21,741 nucleotides of DNA from NCBI GenBank assembly GCA_035532755.1, contig DATKQI010000138.1, forward strand, positions 1 through 21,741, in the 5' to 3' direction. Numbering within the stretch: the stretch's first letter is position 1; every line of letters starts with the position of its first letter. Both the position numbers and the translations under genes were made by a program. The notes beneath the pieces were generated by a model that saw only the letters and a list, made by a program, of their open reading frames with translations, searched no databases and had not been told where the DNA came from. The stretch comes from DATKQI01 sp035532755 (GTDB lineage Bacteria; Pseudomonadota; Alphaproteobacteria; Acetobacterales; Acetobacteraceae). Shown piece after piece: positions 16,207 to 21,741 of the stretch.

Positions 16207-17157
16207 TCAGTAACCTCGGGCGGTATCGTAGAGCGTCGGCAATGGCTCGCCGCGCTCGAACGCCGCGATCGCCTGGGCGACGAACCGCGCCCGCGCGGGG
16301 CGTGAGGCGAGGGAGGCCAGATGCGGCGTGACGATGATGCGCGGATGTGCCCAGACCGGGTGATCCGGCGGCAGCGGCTCGGGATCGAACACATCCAGCA
16401 CCGCGCCCGAGAGATGGCCGGAATCGAGCGCGGCGACCAGATCGGGCAGCACCAGCAGCTTGCCGCGGGCGGCGTTCACCACGGCAGCGCCCGGCGGAAG
16501 GGTGGCGAACAGCCGCCCGTTCAGCATGCCCCGAGTCTGCTCCGTGTCCGGAAGCAGGCACACCAGGATGTCGGTGCGGGCGAGGAATGCATCGAGCGCG
16601 CCGCTGCCGGCGAAGCTCTCCACCCCCGCGATCCGCTTCGGCGTGGCCGACCAGCCGGCCGTGACGAAGCCGATATCCCGCAGCATCTCCGCCGACCGCA
16701 GCCCGAGGTTGCCCAGCCCCATGATCCCGGCCCGGGTTTGCGGCGCGGTGCGGGGGGCATCGAAATAGTCCCACCGGCGGGCCGCCTGCGCATCGACGAT
16801 GCGCTTGAGACCACGCAGCAGGGCGAGTGCCGCCAGCGCGACGTATTCGCCCATGCGCTGGGCCGGTTCCGCACCGCCCATGCGCAGGATCGGCAGATGG
16901 CGCGGCAGGCTCGGGTCTGCCGTGATGCTGTCCACCCCCGCGCCAGGGCTGCAGATGAGCCGCAGATTCGGATAGGTGGCCAGCCGGCCGGGTTCCGGTT
17001 CCCACACCATCACGTAGGCCACATCGGCGGGGTCCACCGCCGGATCGTCCCACCAACGCACATCCAGGTGCGGAGCCGCCGCCGCGAAGGCCGCGCGCCA
17101 TTCCGGCATCGCGGCCTCGCCGCCTGATTTCACCAGCAGGATGCGGCCGTCCGCCAT
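16207..17157 (-). CDS. D-2-hydroxyacid dehydrogenase, GhrA-like (glyoxylate/hydroxypyruvate reductase type)
   Basis: This is an NAD(P)H-dependent reductase of 2-oxoacids, 316 aa. The Rossmann motif is GLGNLG (147-152). The catalytic residues R231 (NAARGK), E260 (DVFDPEPLP) and H279 (VTPHLAS) are all present. The C-terminus LYDTARGY is typical of the GhrA subgroup, which reduces glyoxylate and hydroxypyruvate. It is the last gene of the sugar-acid operon, 11 nt after the RraA-like gene. In that setting it could reduce a 2-oxo or semialdehyde cleavage product such as hydroxypyruvate, tartronate semialdehyde or glyoxylate; this is inference. GGAG abuts ATG 17157 directly, which is closer than normal for a ribosome site, so the start is not firmly fixed. 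Confidence 0.9.
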   Translation of the reverse strand: MADGRILLVKSGGEAAMPEWRAAFAAAAPHLDVRWWDDPAVDPADVAYVMVWEPEPGRLATYPNLRLICSPGAGVDSITADPSLPRHLPILRMGGAEPAQRMGEYVALAALALLRGLKRIVDAQAARRWDYFDAPRTAPQTRAGIMGLGNLGLRSAEMLRDIGFVTAGWSATPKRIAGVESFAGSGALDAFLARTDILVCLLPDTEQTRGMLNGRLFATLPPGAAVVNAARGKLLVLPDLVAALDSGHLSGAVLDVFDPEPLPPDHPVWAHPRIIVTPHLASLASRPARARFVAQAIAAFERGEPLPTLYDTARGY

Positions 17158-17168
17158 CTCCGCGCGGG

Positions 17169-17864
17169 TCAGTGGATCTCGCCGGCGCGCTGCACGGCGG
17201 CGCGCAGCTTCGCCGCCGTGAAGGCCGGGTCGGCGCAGATGTCCAGGATCACTTTCTCGCGGCGGCTGACCAGGGCGATCGCCTCGGGCAGCTTGCGCAC
17301 GGCCTCGGCCGGGATGACGACGGCGCCGTGGAAATCGGCGTGGATCACGTCGTCATGCGCGGCCTGCATGCCGAAGACGTTCACCGGCCTGCCGAAATCC
17401 ACCAGATGCACATGCGCATGGCTCGGCCCGATGCGCCCGCCGATGATCTGGAAACCCGGCGCCAGCATATCGCAATCGCGGAACGAGCCGTTGGTCACGC
17501 AGCCTTCTGCGCCCAGCGCCTTGTGCACGTTGGAATGCACCTCGCCCCAGAACGCGCCGTAGCCGGGCCGGTCATCCAGGTCCTGCAGCACCACGACGGT
17601 CCGCAGCCGGGCATCGGCCACGTAATCGTACCAGTCAAGCCGGCTGGCCACCGCGCCGCGCGGCGGTTCCTTCGCCCGGAGAGTGCCGACGCGCGCGAGC
17701 CCTACGATCGGCGGCAGCTTGCGGTCGGCTGCGATCATCGGTTCGACGGTGAACCCGGTCGCCCGCCGCTCCGGCGCGACGATTTCGAGCCCGTTGCAGA
17801 TGGTCGGCGTATCCCACTGGCGCAGCGCCTCCAGATCGGCGCGGGTGAAGAGCGGTTCGGCCAT
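17169..17864 (-). CDS. RraA-family protein (possible 2-oxoacid aldolase/decarboxylase)
   Basis: This is a 231-aa protein of the RraA/HMG-aldolase family. Family members either inhibit RNase E (RraA) or act as metal-dependent pyruvate aldolases and oxaloacetate decarboxylases. The core GAEGCVTNGSFRD (118-130) keeps the key Arg129-Asp130 pair, but has Asn-Gly where Asp-Gly is frequent. HADFHGAVVIP (175-185) is the usual closing motif. The protein is longer than E. coli RraA (161 aa). ATG 17864 is chosen because GGAGG sits 7 nt upstream; ATG 17870 would be too close to it. Its place between a sugar-acid dehydratase and a 2-hydroxyacid dehydrogenase argues for an aldolase role rather than RNase E control. 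That is inference. Confidence 0.88.
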   Translation of the reverse strand: MAEPLFTRADLEALRQWDTPTICNGLEIVAPERRATGFTVEPMIAADRKLPPIVGLARVGTLRAKEPPRGAVASRLDWYDYVADARLRTVVVLQDLDDRPGYGAFWGEVHSNVHKALGAEGCVTNGSFRDCDMLAPGFQIIGGRIGPSHAHVHLVDFGRPVNVFGMQAAHDDVIHADFHGAVVIPAEAVRKLPEAIALVSRREKVILDICADPAFTAAKLRAAVQRAGEIH

Positions 17865-17980
17865 GTGCATTCCTCCTCTGCGGGCGGGATGAAGGATCAC
17901 CGCTCCGGCCGCTTTGGGCAATGCACCGGGCCATGCGCCACCCGCATGGTGGAGACGTGCTGCCCGCGCTGCGGTACCCC

Positions 17981-19174
17981 TCAGCTCCCGGTGCGACGGA
18001 TGATCGCGTCGGGCGCTTCGAGCACCGCGGCGGAGAGTTCCAGCCCCAGCCCGGGCGCGTTCATCGGCAGCAGGTGCCCATCTTCCACCGCCGGCAGCGC
18101 CGTTACCAGATCGCGGTACCAGCCGCGGTAGTAGGCGCGCACGGATTCCTGGAAAATCGCGTTCGGCGCGTTCAATGCGAGATGGGTGGAGGCCGCGTAC
18201 ACCACCGGGCCGGTGCAATCATGCGGTGCCACCGGGCGCTGATGCGCCTCCGCCAGCGTGGCGATCTTCTTCGCCTCGCTCAGCCCGCCGCACCAGGATA
18301 CGTCCAGCATCACGTAATCCACGGCGCGGGCACGCAGCAGATCGAGGAACTGTGCTCGCGTGGCCGCCGTTTCGCTGGCGCAGACCGGCACGCCGCTGCG
18401 CTGCGCGAAGCTCGCCATCGCCTCCGGATCGTGCAGGCGGATCGGGTCTTCCAGCCAGAACGGGCGGAAGGGGCGCAGCGCGCGGGCGATGGCGAGTGCG
18501 GCCGGCAGATCCCACATCCCGTGCATCTCCACCATGATCTCCATCCGGCTGCCCACGGCTTCCCGGATGCGGCGGAACGGCTCCAGCCCCTGCTCGATGT
18601 CGGCCTGGCTGATGAAATGCCCGTCCGACGGCACGGCAAAGCGGTCGAACGGCCAGATCTTCATCGCGCCGATGCCCTCGGCGAGCAGGCTTTCCGCCAG
18701 CGCGCCCGCATCGGCCATGAACGCGGCCTGATCGTCGTACGCGCCCACGGCCGGGGCGACGCCCTCGATCAGCCGCCGCGTGCCGCTGCGGTTGTAGGAC
18801 GTGCCGGCGCAGGTGTTGTAGGTGCGGATGCGCTCCCGGCCGAGGCCGCCCAGCAACTGGTGCACCGGCAGGCCGGTGCGCTTGCCCAACAGGTCCCACA
18901 GGGCGATATCGACCGCCGAGGCCGCCCGCATCTCCGCCCCCGAGGAGCGGGAGCCGACGTAGGGCTGCGTCAGGCGCTGGGAGATCAGGTCGATCCGGCC
19001 GGCGTCCATCCCCAGGATCTGCGGTGCGATGTCGTGGTGCAGGAATGCCGCCACGGCGTGCGCGCCGCGGAAGGTCTCGCCCAGGCCGACCGTGCCGGCA
19101 TCGGTGTGCAGCCGCACCCAGAGGATGTTGCCGTAGGCGGGAAGCTGGACGGTTTCCAGCGCGGTGATGCGCAT
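17981..19174 (-). CDS. Enolase-superfamily sugar-acid dehydratase-like protein (mandelate racemase/muconate lactonizing group)
   Basis: This 397-aa barrel enzyme should abstract the proton alpha to a carboxylate, most often to dehydrate aldonates or aldarates. Metal-ligand candidates are E216 (VEMHG, with H218), E242 (WLEDPI) and E268 (CASET). Likely acid/base residues are H218 and H318 (APHDCTGP), with K172 in AMKIWPFD. The ExH pattern at the first ligand resembles galactonate/mannonate dehydratases, which have DxH there. The N-terminal capping domain (MRITALETVQLPAYGN) is normal. ATG 19174 shares its A with the TGA of the upstream dehydratase gene. A 116-bp gap to the RraA-like gene contains no ORF. 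The specific substrate cannot be read. Confidence 0.9.
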   Translation of the reverse strand: MRITALETVQLPAYGNILWVRLHTDAGTVGLGETFRGAHAVAAFLHHDIAPQILGMDAGRIDLISQRLTQPYVGSRSSGAEMRAASAVDIALWDLLGKRTGLPVHQLLGGLGRERIRTYNTCAGTSYNRSGTRRLIEGVAPAVGAYDDQAAFMADAGALAESLLAEGIGAMKIWPFDRFAVPSDGHFISQADIEQGLEPFRRIREAVGSRMEIMVEMHGMWDLPAALAIARALRPFRPFWLEDPIRLHDPEAMASFAQRSGVPVCASETAATRAQFLDLLRARAVDYVMLDVSWCGGLSEAKKIATLAEAHQRPVAPHDCTGPVVYAASTHLALNAPNAIFQESVRAYYRGWYRDLVTALPAVEDGHLLPMNAPGLGLELSAAVLEAPDAIIRRTGS

Positions 19175-20367
19175 CAGGCGGCGTGGGGCAGGCAGGCGGG
19201 GCCGATGGGGGTGAAGGATTTGTAGGTCAGGATGAATTCCTGATGGCCGAGCTGTTCCGAGGCGGTCTGCGCCCCGCCCGCCACCCGGCCAATCAGATCG
19301 AACACCTCCGCGCCGACCTCTTGCAGGCTGGCGCGGCCTTCCAGGATACGCCCGGCGTCCACGTCCATATCCTCGCTCATCCGCCGGTATGTCTCCGGGT
19401 TCGCGCATATCTTGATGACCGGCGCGATGGCGGAACCGACGACCGAGCCGCGGCCGGTGGCGAACAGGATCAGGTGGCTGCCGCAGGCGATCAGCTCCGC
19501 GATCTCGGCATTGTCGTTGATGTTGGGGAAGCCGAACCGCACCTCCCCGTCCGGGATCACATCCAGCAGGTAAAGCCCCGGCGCGGGCGGCTCGTCGCCC
19601 GGCTTGATCAGGCCGCTGATCGGGGAATGGCCGCTCTTCGCATAGGCGCCGAGGGATTTCTCCTCGATTGTCGTCAGCCCGCCATCGGCGTTGCCGGCGG
19701 CGAAGCTGGCGTGGCCCAGCGTGCGGTAGTACCGCTCGGTCTTGTCCATGCAGGCGACGATCTCGCGGGCCAGCGCGGGCGTGGCGGCGCGTTCGGCCAT
19801 GTAGTGGTTGAGCCCGATCAGCTCCCCGGTCTCCTCGAAGATCGCCCGGCCGCCGGCTGCCACCAGATGATCGAAGGCAAGACCCATGGCCGGGTTCGCG
19901 GTCAGCCCGCTGGTGGCGTCGGACCCGCCGCAGATCGTTCCCACGATCAGGTCAGCCGGGCCGATGGCAACGCGCGGCACCGCCGCCGCCTCGGCCAGAG
20001 CGGCCTGCACCCAGGCGGTGCCGGCGGCGATGGCGCGCCGCGTGCCGCCCTCGGCCTGGATGCCGACGACATCGGCCGGCCGGCCGGAGTCACGGATCAC
20101 CTCCAGCAGCCGGTGGCGGGCAAACCCCTCGCAGCCGAGCGAGAGCAGCAGCGCGCCCGCGACGTTCGGGTGGGTGCAGAGCTTCTGCATCATCCGCAGC
20201 GCATAGGGATTCGGGTAGCAGCCGGGAAAGCCGATCAGATGGACCGGCTGCCCACGGAATTGCGCCACGATTTCATGGGCCACATGGCGGGCGCATTCGA
20301 CCAGATAGGCGACGACGATGATGTTGCGGATGCCCTTGCGCCCATCCGCCCGCAGAAAGCCCTCCAT
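19174..20367 (-). CDS. UxaA-family sugar-acid dehydratase, large subunit (altronate/galactarate dehydratase C-terminal type)
   Basis: This 397-aa protein corresponds to the large domain of altronate dehydratase. It shows FLRADGRKGIRN (4-15), LGCEG (77-81), ICGGSDATSGLTANPAMG (145-162) and FATGRGSVVGSAIAPVIKIC (near 300-320). Family enzymes dehydrate C5-C6 sugar acids to 2-keto-3-deoxy acids using Fe(II). In E. coli UxaA this region is fused to an N-terminal SAF domain; here that domain is a separate gene just upstream, joined by a TGATG overlap. A similar split organisation is known for sulfolactate sulfo-lyase (SuyAB), so a sulfo-lyase is a less likely alternative. The next gene is an unrelated-fold dehydratase. 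Confidence 0.92.
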   Translation of the reverse strand: MEGFLRADGRKGIRNIIVVAYLVECARHVAHEIVAQFRGQPVHLIGFPGCYPNPYALRMMQKLCTHPNVAGALLLSLGCEGFARHRLLEVIRDSGRPADVVGIQAEGGTRRAIAAGTAWVQAALAEAAAVPRVAIGPADLIVGTICGGSDATSGLTANPAMGLAFDHLVAAGGRAIFEETGELIGLNHYMAERAATPALAREIVACMDKTERYYRTLGHASFAAGNADGGLTTIEEKSLGAYAKSGHSPISGLIKPGDEPPAPGLYLLDVIPDGEVRFGFPNINDNAEIAELIACGSHLILFATGRGSVVGSAIAPVIKICANPETYRRMSEDMDVDAGRILEGRASLQEVGAEVFDLIGRVAGGAQTASEQLGHQEFILTYKSFTPIGPACLPHAA

Positions 20368-20681
20368 CAGTGCTCCTCGGCGAATTCCTCGCCCGGCTGC
20401 AAGGTATAGGTGGGAATATAGTCGCTCTTGAGGTTGTGGGTGTGCACCGCCGCCCCGGGTTCGATAGCCGTCGTCGCGCTGCCGATGGGTACGCGGTATT
20501 TATGCACGCGCTCCCCCGCCGCGATTGGCCGCAACGCCACCTTGTGGCCGAGTTTCACCGGCTCGGCGATGGTGAGAGACACTCCATCGAGCACCACCTG
20601 CTCGCCCGCCGCGAGATCCCGCGTCGCCACGCCGATCGGGTCGGTTTCCGCGAGGCGCAGCAGGGCGGGTGGCGCGCTCAT
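20367..20681 (-). CDS. UxaA-family dehydratase small subunit (SAF domain)
   Basis: This 104-aa protein consists essentially of one SAF domain, the N-terminal part of altronate dehydratase. Visible marks are KLGHKVAL (43-50), GERVHKYRVPIG (56-67) and PGAAVHTHNLKSDY (75-88). It should assemble with the large subunit encoded next (total about 501 aa, close to the 495 aa of fused UxaA). The stop overlaps the large-subunit start as TGATG, so equimolar coupled synthesis is expected. It starts 1 nt after the MalG-like permease stop, placing it in the transporter operon. Confidence 0.9.
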   Translation of the reverse strand: MSAPPALLRLAETDPIGVATRDLAAGEQVVLDGVSLTIAEPVKLGHKVALRPIAAGERVHKYRVPIGSATTAIEPGAAVHTHNLKSDYIPTYTLQPGEEFAEEH

Positions 20682-20682
20682 C

Positions 20683-21528
20683 TCAGCCCTTCACGCCGCC
20701 CATCGTGAGCCCCGCGCTCATATACCGGCGGAACGTGTAGTAGATGGCGAGCGGCGGCAGGGAATACACGATGGCCGCCGCCATCAGCAGGTTCCACGGC
20801 GCGGTGTCGCTGTTGAGGAAGCTGCCGAGGGCCGCCGGCACCGTGAGCGTGGTTTCCTTCGACAGCAGCAGGAACGCATAGAGGTATTCGTTCCATGCGA
20901 GCAGCAGCGCGTAGGTGCCGATGGCCACCAGCGCCGGGGCCATCAGCGGCAGGTAGATGCGGCGGAACACATCCCATGGCGAGGCGCCGTCGATCCGCGC
21001 CGCTTCGTCCAGCTCCATCGGAATGCTGTCGCTGTACTGGCGGAAGATGAAGATCGCATAGGGGGTCGCGAAAGTGATCTCCACCGCGATCACCGACCAG
21101 GGCGTGTCGGTCAGCCCGTAGCCCTTCATGATCTTGTAGAACGGGATCGCCAGGAACGACGCCGGGATCACGTAGGTCAGCAGGGCGGCGTTGGACAGCA
21201 GCCAGCCGAGCCGGATGCGCATCCGCCCGATCGCGAAACTCGCCAGCGCGCCGATCGCGAGCGTCAGCACCGCCGTCATCACGCCGATGAACAGGCTGTT
21301 CCACATCTGGACCCAGAAGTGCTTCAGGTACCAGAAATTCTGCTCGAAGACCGTGACGAACCCGGCGAGCGTGGGGTGCGGCGGGAAGATGTTGCTGCTG
21401 AACACCGAGGCCTGATCCTGCAGCGCCACCAGCAGCATGTTGTAGATGGGCGCGAGCGTCCAGACCAGCAGAACGAGCCCGAAGGCCAGCGCCGGCGCAC
21501 TGCGCAGCGACCGAGCGACCGCCTTCAT
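20683..21528 (-). CDS. CUT1 carbohydrate ABC transporter permease (MalG-type)
   Basis: This 281-aa inner-membrane permease has about six hydrophobic segments. The EAA loop that docks the ATPase is clear: ELDEAARIDGASPWDVFRRI (172-191) followed by YLPL. The C-terminus RRYMSAGLTMGGVKG is characteristic of MalG-like subunits. ATG 21528 overlaps the stop of the MalF-like gene as ATGA. The ATPase (MsmX/UgpC-like) and binding protein of this importer are not in the window and presumably lie to the right. Linkage to sugar-acid dehydratases suggests the importer brings in a sugar acid, uronate or oligosaccharide precursor. Confidence 0.94.
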   Translation of the reverse strand: MKAVARSLRSAPALAFGLVLLVWTLAPIYNMLLVALQDQASVFSSNIFPPHPTLAGFVTVFEQNFWYLKHFWVQMWNSLFIGVMTAVLTLAIGALASFAIGRMRIRLGWLLSNAALLTYVIPASFLAIPFYKIMKGYGLTDTPWSVIAVEITFATPYAIFIFRQYSDSIPMELDEAARIDGASPWDVFRRIYLPLMAPALVAIGTYALLLAWNEYLYAFLLLSKETTLTVPAALGSFLNSDTAPWNLLMAAAIVYSLPPLAIYYTFRRYMSAGLTMGGVKG

Positions 21529-21741
21529 AGCTTCACTTCCCCGCGGGCAAGCCGCCGCATCAGAACGACCACCAGCGGCACCAGCAGCGGCAGCGCGGAA
21601 ATCACCGCGGCCATGCCCATGCGCGGGTCGCCCAGCTCGAACGCATCGCGGATGCCGAGCGTGGCCAGCACATGGGTGGACAGCGCCGGGCCGCCGCCGC
21701 TGACGAAGTGGACGGTATTGAAATCCCCCAGCGTCCAGATC
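21525..21741 (-). CDS. CUT1 carbohydrate ABC transporter permease (MalF-type), C-terminal fragment
   Basis: This is the last 71 residues of a permease whose start lies beyond the right edge. It reads WTLGDFNTVHFVSGGGPALS then THVLATLGIRDAFELGDPRM, a final hydrophobic helix (AVISALPLLVPLVVVLM) and a basic tail. That is the usual end of MalF-like CUT1 permeases. The TGA overlaps the MalG-like ATG (ATGA). It is cut only by the window boundary, with no sign of decay. Confidence 0.9.
   Translation of the reverse strand, partial: IWTLGDFNTVHFVSGGGPALSTHVLATLGIRDAFELGDPRMGMAAVISALPLLVPLVVVLMRRLARGEVKL

Noticed and set aside
17921..20409. Plus-strand open frames of 434 and 408 codons opposite the dehydratase genes
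   Set aside because: They are antisense shadows rich in Arg, His and Gln, and the minus strand holds conserved enolase-superfamily and UxaA motifs.

Overview
The window is a gene-dense, very GC-rich (roughly 70%) bacterial chromosome segment. An IalB-family periplasmic protein lies directly upstream of rlmN, a pairing I know from Alphaproteobacteria. The codon use, the E. coli-like Dps and the many sugar and sugar-acid transport genes also fit that class. Rhodospirillales/Acetobacteraceae is my best guess, but that is inference without a search. There are no rRNA or tRNA genes, mobile elements or CRISPR arrays. I see 21 protein-coding genes, two of them cut by the window edges, plus one possible leader ORF.

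Left (1-6734): two different CUT2 (ribose/fructose-type) sugar ABC importers are arranged head to head. The minus-strand operon runs binding protein, two-domain ATPase, permease (permease cut at base 1). The plus-strand operon runs permease, Tat-exported binding protein, single-domain ATPase. They share a control region of about 300 bp (3441-3735) with AT-rich patches, a perfect 8-bp inverted repeat, and a short ORF behind a strong Shine-Dalgarno.

Centre-left (6745-11101): a minus-strand chain of four overlapping genes encodes a SpoU/TrmH RNA methyltransferase, an IalB-family exported protein, RlmN and an SDR dehydrogenase. The junctions are ATGA, ATGA and GTGA. Opposite it, starting within about 25 bp, is a plus-strand SAM methyltransferase with an extra C-terminal domain.

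Centre-right (11093-15114): a minus-strand operon encodes a class II aldolase, two oligopeptide-type ABC ATPases (DppD- and DppF-like) and an iron-type alcohol dehydrogenase. The matching permeases and binding protein are absent here. A good sigma-70-like promoter with twin palindromes precedes the operon. Next come two stress genes, dps and a GlsB/YeaQ-type small membrane protein.

Right (16207-21741): a seven-gene minus-strand operon reads CUT1 permeases (MalF-like, cut at the edge, then MalG-like), a split altronate-dehydratase-type enzyme (small SAF subunit plus large subunit), an enolase-superfamily sugar-acid dehydratase, an RraA-family protein, and a GhrA-like 2-hydroxyacid dehydrogenase. 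Taken together it looks like an uptake, dehydration, cleavage and reduction route for an unidentified sugar acid or sugar-acid precursor. This is the most interesting system in the window.
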